A stretch of DNA of 64,000 nucleotides from Leguminivora glycinivorella (taxonomy: Eukaryota; Arthropoda; Insecta; Lepidoptera; Tortricidae), in NCBI RefSeq assembly GCF_023078275.1, contig NC_062975.1:23404641-23468640 (forward strand). Reading direction: 5' to 3'. How positions within the stretch are numbered: position 1 is the first letter of the stretch; the number at the start of each line of letters is the position of its first letter. The translations under genes and the position numbers were made by a program. This document shows, in pieces, positions 57,201-60,847 of the stretch. The notes under the pieces are model-generated. The model was given only the letters and a program-made list of their open reading frames with translations. It did not search any database and was not told where the DNA came from.

Positions 57201-59622
57201 AGTAAACCCTTATTCATTTTTAAATACCTATCCAACAATATATCACATGTTGGGGTTGGAATGAGAAAAAATATCAGCCCCCACTTTACATGTAGGGGGG
57301 TACCCTAATAAAACATTTTTTTCCATTTTTTATTTTTGCACTTTGTTGGCGTGATTGATATACATATTGGTACCAAATTTCAGCTTTCTAGTGCTAACGG
57401 TTACTGAGATTATCCGCGGACGGACGGACGGACGGACGGACGGACGGACGGACGGACGGACGGACGGACGGACGGACGGACGGACGGACGGACGGACGGA
57501 CGGACGGACGGACGGACGGACGGACGGACGGACGGACGGACAGACAGACATGGCGAAACTATAAGGGTTCCTAGTTGACTACGGAACCCTAAAAAGAGGA
57601 CTTTGCCGGCCTTGGCCTGCAAGGTTTGTATGAAATTCCATTATCTATCAATCGTCCTAGCCGCACCTGCAACGTCATACTTCGCTGCCAATTATAAGGC
57701 ACATAACATCAATATTTCATACCATGTTTGAGAAAATTTATTTTTTGTATTGCTGTTGATGACCCAAAAAAAACATTGTTTTCCTAAATCCTGTTATTAT
57801 GGTCACAACATGCTTGCACTACCTGGGTTGTAAAGAGAAAATAGTTCGAATCTAGTTTTACCTGTCACAATAATCAACACCTTGATAACTGATAAGACAC
57901 CTACAACTGACGTCATGCCTTCATCATCATCATCATCATCATCATCTGAGGCATTACAGCCGCGGGTGGGCCTTAGCCTGGTCAAGCAGGTCTCTCCAGT
58001 CCGATCTATTTGTGGCCTTCCTTCTCCAACTTTTCACTCCTAGGGTCCTGATGTCCTGGTATACGCCGTCTAACCATCTGAGCTTGGGCTTGCCTCTACC
58101 TCTGCTGCCCTCCGGTCGGCCATCTAAAAGGCGTTTGGGTACTCTGGCCTCGTCCATTCTAATCACGTGTCCTGCCCATCGCAGGCGTCCGATTTTTATG
58201 GTCTTAATGACGTTAGGCTCATTGTACATTTGATATAGCTCATGATTATAACGCGTTCTCCATCTCTCATCCTCCATCACAGCTCCGAAAATGCGTCTTA
58301 GGATTTTGCGCTCCAATACCAACAAGGAATTTTGACGTCACAATCAACACCGTGATAACTGATAAGACACCTACAACTGACGTCATGCCTTGACGTCACA
58401 ATTAGTGACCACACTTCAAGAATTATATCTATTTATTATGTTAGAAAATTAGCAAAATTTAATTACGTAGAATTTTAAGACCTGGAACGTGCATTACATT
58501 CTTTGTCGTTAATAGAGCTGGAATCACTTATTTTGTATTACTTCCATTGAAACACCCTGTATATTTTGAATCACTCGCCTGTATAAGATAAGTGATAAGG
58601 ATCCTTTTGCATTTCAATAAGGTTTTTACGGCTCCATTCGGGATCGAGGTTTTGTGGGGTTTTTATTTTACCACATGCTCAAAAATTATAAATGCACATA
58701 AAATTAAAACTTCCAGTGATTTAATTCTATCGGAATATTCAACAAAAAATAAAATGGAACTCTTATCAATATTTATTCATTCATATTTCGACGACCGCTC
58801 TGGCCTAGTGGTTAGTAATCCTGCCTGCAAAACCGCGGTCCTTTCGTTTGAATCCCGGTAAGGCAGCCATACTCAAAGTGTGCTCCGCGGATCCCTAGGG
58901 CTCCGCAAAGCCTCTCTAGGGGCTCCGTGTGAATTTTGGTTACCTGATATGCAACTTCAACTCTCTTCCATAAAACCAAATAGTCACCAATTGTTAAAAA
59001 TAAAAAACAGTTTCATGTACTTAATCAGATATTTTGCTTTCTGAAAGGGTTCCATGGGAAAATAAGTTTGAGAACCGCTGCGGTAAGGGTATTTATTTGT
59101 GTAATGAGAAGTTGAGCACAGATACTTGTTCCTGAGTCGTGCATGTTTTGTATCTGTAAGTACATTTAATAAGCAGATTAAAACACTCCTGTTACCTTCT
59201 TATGAATTCCTCGCCTTTCGGCTCGTCTCATAATACAGCACTTGTGTTTTAATACCATTCTTTATGCATCAGTCACATATAATTATGTAAAAATCATAAA
59301 ATATCAAGCGTTTTCTAGAGAAACGGTTCCGGGCTCGGGCTCGCAAATATAGGATTTGCGTTTTATTTTAAAATAGTACGTATGTAACAGAACTTTCATC
59401 ACACCTATACAGATAAACAAACAAACAATTCTCCCCCAGGAACCCTCCAATGCTGGTCCAGCATCAGCAAGCTCCAATGGCGGATATGGATGACCAGCGT
59501 GTTCGTCTCCCTCTTCGTGGCTCCAGCCTTAACCATCTCCGCCTGTTACGGAGTCATCGTCATCACTATACGGCAGAAGAGCACAAGAGTTTTAGGAAAA
59601 AGAACTACTGCGTGTAGACAAA
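33372..59622 (+). CDS. CCAPR: CCAP receptor-like neuropeptide GPCR (6 exons, 3' incomplete)
   Basis: Six exons join in phase with GT-AG introns. Counting from the Met at 33398 they give 235 residues: an ectodomain with three N-glycosylation sequons (N12, N17, N20), TM1 with N49, TM2 with D77, TM3 starting near C104 (the disulfide partner of C179 in loop ECL2), an altered DRY motif read as D128-R129-C130, TM4 with W154, and TM5 with P203 and Y211. Diagnostic stretches are SRKSRMNFFIMQLAIAD, TYSSTYVLVALSIDR and DAITHPMNF followed by SWRRARA, which I know from insect crustacean cardioactive peptide receptors and the related vertebrate neuropeptide S receptors. Such receptors sit in the plasma membrane and signal ecdysis and cardiac drive through G proteins. 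TM6, TM7 and the C-tail must lie beyond the window. Introns are 4.9, 3.6, 7.9, 1.6 and 7.4 kb. Family membership is fairly sure; orthology versus paralogy with the main CCAP receptor is not. Confidence 0.82.
33829..33882 (+). repeat. S2 SINE 3' fragment
   Basis: CTGTGTAAGAATGTCCTATG matches the tail of the split S2 copy at 49630-49660. Confidence 0.6.
34035..34112. mobile_element. M2 MITE fragment
   Basis: GTGGACGCACGCTCGCCCGC ... ACGTCCACTCAGGCCTTA is one half of M2. Confidence 0.65.
34128..34279. mobile_element. M3 palindromic MITE
   Basis: AACGGCCCAGCCACGACATT ... AATGTCGTGGCTGGGCCGT. Arms carry GGTCTAAGCGCGACAGCGGT and the inverse. Confidence 0.85.
34281..34637. mobile_element. M2 MITE split by an S1 SINE fragment
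   Basis: AAGCCTGAGTGCACGCTCAT (34279-34298) and the second half (AAGCTCATATAAGTGTCCTG ... GTCCACTCAGGCCTTA, 34529-34637) enclose an S1 fragment without tRNA head (CATTTGATATTTGCCAGTGG ... GGGACAACGCAAGGAGGAT, 34317-34528). Confidence 0.7.
34998..35136 (-). pseudogene. non-LTR retrotransposon C-terminal fragment
   Basis: The minus strand reads RWTDRVEADLREVGVGEGWR then, after a frameshift, KWRALVLEAKTHFGSSRQ. This is the usual end of RTE-like or related non-LTR ORF2 proteins in insects. Only about 45 codons remain. Confidence 0.6.
35137..35704. other. AT-rich, nothing recognised
   Basis: No features seen. Confidence 0.4.
35705..36625. mobile_element. R3 element with internal tandem duplication and palindromic end
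   Basis: Head TTAACCGACTTCAAAAAAGG; body TCGATATCTCCGAGAATCGT; a directly repeated 119-bp unit starting CTGAGCTGATGATGGAAGGT at 36005 and 36124; then a large inverted repeat (ACCGCCTTCAAAAATAAGCG ... CGCTTATTTTTGAAGGCGGT, 36270-36625) around CAGCCTGTGTATGGTTGGGT. The other copy (22339-24150) has one unit and only one full arm. Confidence 0.8.
36626..37045. other. unclassified; possible retroelement 3' remnant
   Basis: GAGAATGTCCAGCGTTGGAC at 36957-36977 resembles the AATGGACAG tail region of RTE-type elements. No coding sequence. Confidence 0.35.
37046..37500. mobile_element. T1-related TIR element
   Basis: CATGGTGCTCGTGAACATTG ... GAGATT / AATCTCTTGCAATGCTCACG ... CACCGTG. It shares GTTTATATGACATTTTAGTC with 16357-17176 in opposite orientation. 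Confidence 0.7.
37577..37745. mobile_element. M1 MITE
   Basis: GGTGCCGTAGCCGAAATGCA to TTGTGCCATTCGGTTACAC; AGAGCGATAGAGATAGATAT inside. Confidence 0.8.
37806..38103 (-). repeat. S1 SINE, complete, minus strand
   Basis: TCATCATCGTCCTTGCGTTA tail first, then GGAATTAGTCCGGTTTCCTC, GGGTTCGAACCCGCGACCTC (B box) and TTACCGTTAGGCCACCAGCG (A box). Confidence 0.85.
38110..38410 (+). repeat. S4 SINE split by a PLE2 arm pair, abutting exon 2
   Basis: S4 body CCGGAGGTGTGAATTTTTAA (38122) to 38163, then a PLE2 pair (38164-38333: ATGGAAACGGATTAAATCGC ... GGTAACCGAAGACAATC). S4 then resumes CTTCCTTTGATTTAAAAATA with CGCTCGCAGACGTTTCTGCA and its terminal T run at 38403-38410. TTTCCTTTGA/CTTCCTTTGA flank the insertion. 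Confidence 0.7.
38418..38553 (+). CDS. CCAPR: CCAP receptor-like exon 2 (TM1 to start of TM2)
   Basis: Acceptor TTTTGTTTCAG ends at 38417 and donor GTAAGT starts at 38554. The exon is 136 bp and ends in phase 1. It encodes TM1 (AVLWILLVAIVAGNATVVLA, with the conserved GN pair), the short basic loop KSRKSRMNFF, and the first half of TM2 (IMQLAIA). The conserved TM2 Asp is split across the next intron. A SINE fragment ends only a few bases before the acceptor. Confidence 0.85.
38826..38944 (+). pseudogene. degenerate copy 1 of receptor exon 2
   Basis: The end of this stretch (AATGCAGCTGGCTATTGCTG followed by GTAAGTTCA) mirrors the end and donor site of the functional exon 2, 391 bases upstream. 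Earlier parts also align (CTGCTGGTAAAAATAGTTAC, GGCCACGCCATG) but with deletions, and the basic-loop region reads TCTAGCAGGACGG. No usable frame and no acceptor are kept, so it is a relic rather than an alternative exon. Only partial, eye-made alignment supports this. Confidence 0.65.
39001..39640 (+). mobile_element. Penelope-like element fragment (PLE3)
   Basis: Inverted arms GACGGCTAGACTCCGCAAAC / TTTGCGGAATCTAGCCGTCG flank a GIY-YIG coding piece. CCTCCAAATTGGCCCGAAAC and TAATAACGTGAGTACAACCG at the end are characteristic of Penelope 3' regions. Confidence 0.75.
39045..39350 (+). pseudogene. Penelope GIY-YIG endonuclease domain
   Basis: One open frame reads YVGETGRNVSTRLSEHIRSV, NSAVAEHAYDTGASHFIRFD, PRKVLEPIEIGRRPNFNRDG and GWMLPPAWKPVIPN. 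This holds the YVG/YIG motif, the SAVAEH block and the catalytic-Glu/Asn region EIGRRPNFNRD of the Penelope GIY-YIG nuclease. The RT and the upstream GIY half are missing. The frame continues open to 39524 through the spacer, but that part shows no domain. Confidence 0.78.
39663..39790 (+). pseudogene. retroelement C-terminal fragment
   Basis: Reads GCDPRSGSYLVQQVSIAVQR then GNAAGIMGTFEPGTIQG, matching the last 40 residues of the minus-strand protein at 6849-7679. It sits between the two decayed copies of receptor exon 2. Confidence 0.7.
39909..40017 (+). pseudogene. degenerate copy 2 of receptor exon 2
   Basis: This stretch carries the TM1 part of exon 2 in decayed form: GTGTCCTCTCTGTCTGGAT, CTGCTAGTAGCTATAATTGC, TGGCAACGCC. 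It shares the derived run TTGGTCTCTTACTTTAAAAA with copy 1, so copies 1 and 2 descend from one duplicate that was itself duplicated. A Penelope-like fragment and a retroelement fragment now lie between them. It lacks the exon's 3' half and any donor. Confidence 0.6.
40035..40140 (-). pseudogene. possible non-LTR retroelement fragment
   Basis: The minus strand contains GWKPQNASRGPGRPVHSWKR, which resembles the WNPQG.R.RGRP..SWRR block near the C-terminus of insect non-LTR ORF2 proteins. It is short and diverged. Confidence 0.35.
40200..40699. other. nothing recognised
   Basis: AT-rich; no repeat match or credible coding content. Confidence 0.4.
40700..41029. mobile_element. M5 palindromic MITE, uninterrupted
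   Basis: GCATTTTCACGAAAAAAGAT to TTGTTCTCGCGAAAATGC, with arms TTTCCTACTCAGAATCACCA / AATTTTGAGTAGGAAAAAG. This is the reference copy for the split ones. Confidence 0.8.
41155..41313 (+). repeat. S3 element, internally deleted
   Basis: AGTGTTGTGTTCCTGCCGGC to TTTGCCACCGACGTAGTATA; the middle (GGCGTCCATAGG block) is lost. Confidence 0.7.
41586..42070. mobile_element. M8 element split by R2
   Basis: M8 parts AGTACAGATGGTGAGTTTTA ... CATCTGCACTGAAAAACGTC ... CCCTTCGGGCGCG and ATCGCCACTCATTTCGACCT flank an R2 copy (41758-42025, AACCCCCGACGCAAAAACGA to TTTTGATTTTGTTGTTAAGT). Confidence 0.7.
42202..42305 (+). CDS. CCAPR: CCAP receptor-like exon 3 (TM2 to start of TM3)
   Basis: Acceptor TTTTTGTTCCAG ends at 42201 and donor GTGAAT, a weaker but valid site, starts at 42306. 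The 104-bp exon starts in phase 1 and ends in phase 0. It completes the TM2 Asp and encodes LWVGLISVLPDLVQRMT, the first extracellular loop with Trp97 (SWLAGS), and the start of TM3 with the disulfide Cys104 (VACKLVKYLQ). Confidence 0.83.
42425..42860. mobile_element. two M1 MITEs, the first interrupted
   Basis: M1 copy one starts GGGTTCGTAGCCAAATGCAC and ends AATGCCATTCGGCTACGG, interrupted at about 42487-42640 by a retroelement-tail-like insert (TTCTTTATTTGCTAATATAG). Copy two is at 42705-42845 (GAGTACGTAGCCAAATGC ... GTCATTGGGCTAGG). Confidence 0.65.
42870..43018. mobile_element. M2 MITE
   Basis: GCGTCGACTCAGGACACTTG, GAGCTTCAATTGTTTGATAT, ATGAGCGTGCACTCAGGCCT. Confidence 0.75.
43073..43703 (+). 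repeat. S1 SINE with 17-bp target duplication and nested MITE
   Basis: Flanked by identical GTTTTAAGTAGTCAAAT at 43056-43072 and 43704-43720. The SINE begins AGAAGCGCTGGT, is cut by a MITE, resumes TGGTAGCCTAGCGGTAAG (A box), GGTTCGGACCCCGGCTCG (B box), and ends in GGATGATGAT. Confidence 0.9.
43085..43400. mobile_element. M5-type palindromic MITE in the SINE head
   Basis: GGGCGTTTTCCAAATTAAAT / ATATTTATTTTGGAAAATGCCC ends, with TGAGTCC.. against GGACTCATTC arms. The 4-bp TGGT is repeated at both junctions (43081-43084, 43401-43404). It separates the SINE's first 12 bases from its A box. Confidence 0.85.
43945..44140. repeat. PLE2 terminal arm pair
   Basis: GGGAAACGGATTAAATCGAG ... AAAGTGTTCGAAACGTCGGG ... 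ACGCGATTTAATCCATTTCC ... GTAACTATCGCGGTAACCGA. Confidence 0.65.
44155..44360. mobile_element. M8 element
   Basis: CAGTACAGATCTTATTTTTT, GGCCATCTGTACTGTAAAAA, CCCTTCGGTCGAAATG, TATCGCCACTCGTTTAGAAC. Confidence 0.6.
44618..44776. mobile_element. M2 MITE
   Basis: GCGGCGGGGCGTGAAGCGGG, TATAGCGTCGACTCCGAAC, ACTTCAATTGTTTGATATAC, CATGCACTCAGGCCTTACAC. Confidence 0.7.
44944..45714 (+). pseudogene. non-LTR reverse transcriptase, C-terminal part
   Basis: About 256 open codons to a TAA. They start within the LSPKLFN-type motif (SPKLFNLYMNELIEGL), then YADDMVLLSP with the catalytic Asp pair of RT motif C, GLRYNTSKSEVMQF, KFKYLGHWVTENM and a long C-terminal domain ending HAPPIATPRRY. The endonuclease and fingers of RT are missing, so it cannot move on its own, but the rest has no stop codon or frameshift, which means the insertion is fairly recent. 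The clade (jockey/CR1-like) is not certain. Confidence 0.85.
45728..46219. mobile_element. 492-bp TIR MITE in the retrotransposon 3' UTR
   Basis: TAAGGTCCTAATTTATTAGT ... GCAGATATTTTTA / TAAAATATCTGC ... ACTAATAAATTTGGACCTTA; TATA on both sides. Confidence 0.7.
46524..47021. other. AT-rich, nothing recognised
   Basis: No coding signal. Confidence 0.4.
47022..47153. mobile_element. 132-bp hairpin MITE
   Basis: GGCCGTTTTCACATTATCCG ... GATATCGGATGTCGG / CCGACATCCGATATCGGA ... GATAATGTGAAAACGGCC. Confidence 0.85.
47236..47406. mobile_element. M2 MITE, complete
   Basis: TAAGGCCTGAGTGGACGCTC to CAATATCAGCGTGCACCAC; GCAGCGTCGACTCAGGACAC inside. Confidence 0.8.
47632..47795. mobile_element. M1 MITE
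   Basis: GGCCCCGTAGCCGAATGGCA to GTGACATTCGGCTAGCCACC; CGTTTCGTGAGC is duplicated near the right end. Confidence 0.8.
47931..48065. repeat. R2 fragment, truncated
   Basis: TTTAACCCCCGACGCAAAAA, GTTATAAGTTTGACGTGTCT, GAATGGATGAACCGATTTAG. Confidence 0.75.
48088..49660 (+). repeat. S2 SINE split by a foldback element
   Basis: The head and body 48088-48240 (CGACCAGTCTGGCGCAGTCG, GGGTTCGAATCCCGGTAAGG, GTGTGATGAGCACAGATATT) continue at 49569-49660 (TATATCGTTGTCTGAGTACC, CTTGAGCTTACCGTGGGGCT, TAAGAATGTCCTATAATATT). The insert between lies at TATA. Confidence 0.85.
48241..49568. mobile_element. 1.33-kb foldback element with about 240-bp inverted arms
   Basis: Ends TATGTCGCAGTAAGATAGAT / ATCTATCTTACTGCGACAT. 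The arms match for about 235 bp with a handful of mismatches and contain repeated ATAGTTATAACCCTAGG and CTTACTAGGAATATAATTAT modules. The left arm has an extra partial module (48450-48650). The core (48655-49220) carries no transposase. A small palindrome with GCGATTAAGTCCCGTTTGCA (49222-49290) lies at the right arm junction. Confidence 0.85.
49666..50178. mobile_element. R2 element with an inserted duplicated segment, ending 43 bp before exon 4
   Basis: R2 blocks at 49672-49862 and 50078-50178 flank two versions of a segment containing TTCAAGTAGGCATATTACAA (49895 and 49973) and GAACGTCAAATAA. The end AACACCCCGTCGTTTTTGCG is at 50146-50165. Confidence 0.75.
50222..50315 (+). CDS. CCAPR: CCAP receptor-like exon 4 (TM3 and DR[Y] motif)
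   Basis: Acceptor TTTTGTCCACAG ends at 50221 and donor GTAAGT starts at 50316. The 94-bp exon starts in phase 0 and ends in phase 1. It encodes GVVTYSSTYVLVALSIDRC followed by DAITHPMNFTGS, the TM3 end and second intracellular loop. This is the most diagnostic exon for the CCAP and neuropeptide S receptor group. The codon after DR is TGT (Cys), where these receptors normally carry Tyr. Confidence 0.87.
50352..50770. repeat. unclassified repeat with inverted motifs
   Basis: GTTGTATTTTAACGCCGAGT, CTATTGTTGAACCACGAGCC / GGTTCGAGAATAGAATCCT and CCCCTCACTATAGCGAGG; AAGTAAAATACATTTGC echoes the start. Looks like a DNA-transposon derivative. Confidence 0.4.
50775..50935 (-). repeat. R4 repeat copy
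   Basis: GTATGTCTGTTTATTTGTCT, TTCACGGCAAAACGGAGCGA, TCTAACGCGAGCGAAGCCG. Confidence 0.75.
51165..51260. mobile_element. M1 MITE fragment
   Basis: GGAACGTAGCCAAATGCACA, CATATTGGCGCGACAGAGCC. 51261-51919 is otherwise AT-rich, with one M5-like half at 51640-51715 (CATGCTCAGAATCGCGCATC). Confidence 0.6.
51920..52015 (+). CDS. CCAPR: CCAP receptor-like exon 5 (TM4)
   Basis: Acceptor TTTTTTGCCAG ends at 51919 and donor GTAATA starts at 52016. The 96-bp exon starts and ends in phase 1. With the base carried over from exon 4 it reads WRRARALIIGAWLVSFLF and CIPMLILFDEDEIQ: the end of loop ICL2, TM4 with its conserved Trp, and the start of loop ECL2. Confidence 0.84.
52265..52370. repeat. RTE-like 3' end fragment
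   Basis: GGCCTACGATGGAGTGAGCT, CGCCCAGAAGATGAATGTTC, CCCTTGATTTTAAGG: the usual terminal ORF2/3' UTR junction of a lepidopteran RTE by recall. Confidence 0.45.
52371..53329. other. AT-rich; MITE hairpin at 53063-53154
   Basis: GATGATTTTTGTACCTTGTC ... ACTTAA / TTAAAAGTGACAAGGTACAC ... AATCATC is a 92-bp MITE. 52695-52990 has TTCGGCTTTTTCGTTCGCCG-type sequence, perhaps a decayed DNA transposon that continues at 53500-53620 (GCGGCCGAATAGCGAACG). Confidence 0.5.
53330..53510. mobile_element. M1 MITE
   Basis: TGCGTAGCCGAATGTAACAA to the region TTTCGCGTCGAAGAAATGCG; CGCTCACGAAACG is duplicated. Confidence 0.75.
53986..54110. mobile_element. hairpin MITE inside T2
   Basis: AAAAGATAAGCACTCCGGTG ... 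GAGACACGGCGATATTGATAG / CTATAAACATCGCCGTGTGTC ... AGAAGTGATTATCTTTTG. Confidence 0.75.
54118..54416. mobile_element. R2 element with a (TG)n tract
   Basis: TAACCCCCGACGCAAAAAAC to AAAATTTTAATTTTGTG, with (TG)n at 54200-54265. Confidence 0.85.
54582..54791 (+). pseudogene. THAP-like zinc finger remnant
   Basis: The frame begins MTSAPKTYFRYCSAYGCMEN, SSQNAEMSEC and DTQKNKWLLYF. The spacing C-x4-C, SS, then a hydrophobic/aromatic pair and a Trp is like the first half of the THAP (C2CH) domain of P-element-type transposases. The expected F-x-F-P run is altered and the second zinc pair (C-x2-H) is not seen, so it is decayed. GGTAAG at 54511 and a CpG-rich leader precede it. Confidence 0.45.
55298..55478. 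mobile_element. M2 MITE
   Basis: TAAGGTCTGAGTGGACGCTT to CATGCACTCAGGCCTTACAC; GCGTCGACTCAGGACACTTG inside. Confidence 0.8.
55522..56367. mobile_element. 846-bp element with about 236-bp inverted arms
   Basis: The left arm 55522-55757 (ATAGTATGAATTTTTTGAAA ...) and right arm 56130-56367 (... TTTCAAAAAATTCATACTAT) differ at only a few positions, such as GCGAAGCGAT/ATCGCTTCAC. The spacer is 372 bp and AT-rich with AATAAAA runs. Frames in the arms show no known domain. Confidence 0.8.
56368..56942. other. AT-rich; CA-rich run 56625-56655
   Basis: Nothing recognised. Confidence 0.4.
56943..57596. mobile_element. R1 element with expanded (CGGA)n
   Basis: AAAAAACTGGCCAAGAGCGT to TACGGAACCCTAAAAA; tract 57416-57541 is about 31 CGGA units against about 10 in the 10811-11376 copy. 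Confidence 0.88.
57597..57735. repeat. R5 repeat, diverged part
   Basis: GCCGGCCTTGGCCTGCAAGG, TCATACTTCGCTGCCAATTA, ATATTTCATACCATGTTTGA. Confidence 0.6.
57864..58390. repeat. 58-bp direct repeat flanking an RTE fragment
   Basis: GTCACAATAATCAACACCTT ... CAACTGACGTCATGCCTT (57864-57921) recurs at 58335-58392 as GTCACAATCAACACCGTG ... CAACTGACGTCATGCCTT, and the second copy is followed by a third start, GACGTCACAATTAG. Confidence 0.85.
57922..58325 (-). pseudogene. RTE-type ORF2 C-terminus with (ATG)n tail
   Basis: The minus strand encodes LVLERKILRRIFGAVMED, RLRWAGHVIRMDEARVPKRL, LDGRPEGSRGRGKPKLRWLD and VKSWRRKATNRSDWRDLLDQ then AKAHPRL and a stop. RWAGHV..M, GRP.G.RGRGKPK.RW and the WR..A..R..WR block are the hallmark end of RTE-like non-LTR ORF2. 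A (ATG)n tail at 57922-57946 marks the 3' end. Only about 123 codons remain; the rest is lost by 5' truncation. Confidence 0.85.
58326..58792. other. AT-rich, nothing recognised after 58392
   Basis: No features seen. Confidence 0.4.
58793..59170 (+). repeat. S2 SINE split by a hAT-type MITE
   Basis: CGACCGCTCTGGCCTAGTGG ... TTTGAATCCCGGTAAGG, then the MITE, then CGGTAAGGGTATTTATTTGT, AGCACAGATACTTGTTCCTG and TGCATGTTTTGTATCT. Confidence 0.85.
58864..59080. mobile_element. hAT-type MITE with 8-bp target duplication
   Basis: The ends CAGCCATACTCAAAGTG and AAGTTTGAGAACCGCTG are imperfect inverted repeats of the CAG..GTTCTCAAACT type found in hAT elements. CGGTAAGG is duplicated at 58856-58863 and 59081-59088. 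It is 217 bp with GGGGCTCCGTGTG inside. Confidence 0.88.
59171..59439. other. intron end; M8-like fragment 59180-59280
   Basis: GGCTCGTCTCATAATACAGC and GTGTTTTAATACCATTCTTT resemble the stretch at 42085-42150 in inverse orientation. Confidence 0.4.
59440..59622 (+). CDS. CCAPR: CCAP receptor-like exon 6 (ECL2, TM5, start of ICL3)
   Basis: Acceptor TTCTCCCCCAG ends at 59439 and donor GTAAGG starts at 59623. The 183-bp exon starts in phase 1 and ends in phase 1. It encodes the ECL2 Cys (TLQCWSS), the pre-TM5 stretch LQWRIWMTS, TM5 with Pro203 and Tyr211 (APALTISACYGVIVITI), and a basic start of the third intracellular loop. No continuation exon for TM6 or TM7 is recognisable in the remaining 4.4 kb. 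Confidence 0.83.
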
Positions 59623-59745
59623 GTAAGGTCCTGTTTTCCTCCATCTCTTTCTAAGCATAACAGAAATCTTGTCATCACCTTACGACAGAAGGTAGCTAGA
59701 ACTTATGCTAATAAAAGGAGGGCAACAGCTCCCTTTGTTTTTTTT

Positions 59746-59895
59746 TATACTACGTCGGTGGCAAACAGGTTTACGGTCTGCTTGATGGAAAGCGGTCACC
59801 GTAACCTATGGACGCCTGCAACTCAAGGAGTGTTACATGCGCGTTGCCAACCCATTAGAAACCTGTACACTCCCTTTTGCTGTGTTAAGTTCCGT
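59746..59895 (-). repeat. S3 SINE-like element (minus)
   Basis: TACTACGTCGGTGGCAAACA, GTCACCGTAACCTATGGACG, TAGAAACCTGTACACTCC; it sits between two decayed exon 6 copies. Confidence 0.75.
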
Positions 59896-59920
59896 AGGTT
59901 CTTTTACTTTTAATTCTTCA

Positions 59921-60000
59921 TCGTCATCACTTTACCGCAAGATAACTCTCCTGTTCTTGGCAAGAGAGAAACTGCTTGTAGAAAATTTACCAACTTGTTT
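59921..60000 (+). pseudogene. degenerate partial copy of receptor exon 6 (a)
   Basis: The stretch TCATCGTCATCACTTTACCG through the region reading GAGAAACTGCTTGTAGAAAA aligns with the 3' third of exon 6 (TCATCGTCATCACTATACGG ... ACTACTGCGTGTAGACAAA). The start of the alignment is truncated and the frame is lost. A weaker similar stretch (GTCATCACCTTACGACAGAA) lies at about 59660-59690. Confidence 0.55.
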
Positions 60001-60078
60001 TCTGTATTTCCTGTTTTGGTCAGAAACCTTAGTTTCGTTTGTTCTATCTTTTTATTCTAAATGGCATCTTCATGAATA

Positions 60079-60212
60079 CTTGCTAGTGTGTTTGTCTCCT
60101 CTTCGTGGCACCAGCCCTGACCATCTCCGCCTGCTATGGATTAATCGTCATCAGAGCATAACGCAAGAGCAGGAGAGTTCTTAGGAAAAAAGCTACTAGA
60201 AAAAATACGTTA
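60079..60212 (+). pseudogene. degenerate copy of receptor exon 6 (b), TM5 part
   Basis: This is the best-kept relic: CTAGTGTGTTTGTCTCC ... CTTCGTGGCACCAGCCCTGA ... CCATCTCCGCCTGCTATGGA parallels TM5 of the functional exon about 640 bases upstream. One base is missing near the start of TM5 (CTCCTCTTCG against CTCCCTCTTCG), and a TAA falls where TTATACGG-type sequence encodes the end of TM5, so the copy cannot be translated through. The end (GAGAGTTCTTAGGAAAAAA) matches the ICL3 segment. Confidence 0.75.
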
Positions 60213-60222
60213 AAATTTCTTT

Positions 60223-60745
60223 TTTAGGGTTCCGTAGTCAACTAGGAACCCTTATAGTTTCGCCATATCTGTCTGTCCGTCCGTCCGCGGATAAGCTCAG
60301 TAACCGTTAGCACTAGAAAGCTGAAATTTGGTACCAATATGTATATCAATCATGCCAACAAAGTGCAAAAATAAAAAATAGAAAAAAATGTGTTATTAGG
60401 GACCCCCCCTACATTTAAAGTGGGAGCTGATATTTTTTTTCATTCTAACCCCATGTATCACATACATTGTTGGATAGGTATTTAAAAATGAATAAGGGTT
60501 TACTAAGATCGTTTTTTGATAATATTAATATTTTCGGAAATAATCGCTCCTAAAGGAAGAAAAAGTGCGTCCCCCCCTCTAACTTTTGAACCATATATTT
60601 AAAAAATATGAAAGTAGAACTTTATAAAGACTCTCTAGGAAAATTATTTTGAACTTGATAGGTTCAGTAGTTTTTGAGAAAAATACGGAGAACTACGGAA
60701 CCCTACACTGAGCGTGGGCCGACACGCTCTTGGCCGGTTTTTTTT
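60223..60745. mobile_element. R1 element
   Basis: TTTTTTAGGGTTCCGTAGTC to GCTCTTGGCCGGTTTTTTTT; short GTCC tract (60272-60287). Confidence 0.85.
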
Positions 60746-60777
60746 TTATCTGGTTACCATCGTCCGTACCCGTACCT

Positions 60778-60840
60778 AATGGTATCAGCTTGCTACCTAG
60801 TAATTATTATCATTACTATACCGGTCATTACGATACGACA
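60778..60840 (+). pseudogene. possible degenerate copy of receptor exon 6 (c)
   Basis: The stretch reading ATGGTATCAGCTTGCTACC, TAGTAATTATTATCATTACT and CATTACGATACGACAAAGAA resembles the end of TM5 and start of ICL3 in exon 6 (ATCTCCGCCTGTTACGG ... CATCACTATACGGCAGAAGA). It is short and interrupted by an M1 element right after. A still weaker trace may lie at 61290-61350. Confidence 0.4.
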
Positions 60841-60847
60841 AAGAACA

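Noticed and set aside
60079..60212. A mutually exclusive alternative exon 6
   Set aside because: A one-base deletion in TM5 and an in-frame stop rule out translation; no acceptor consensus is kept.
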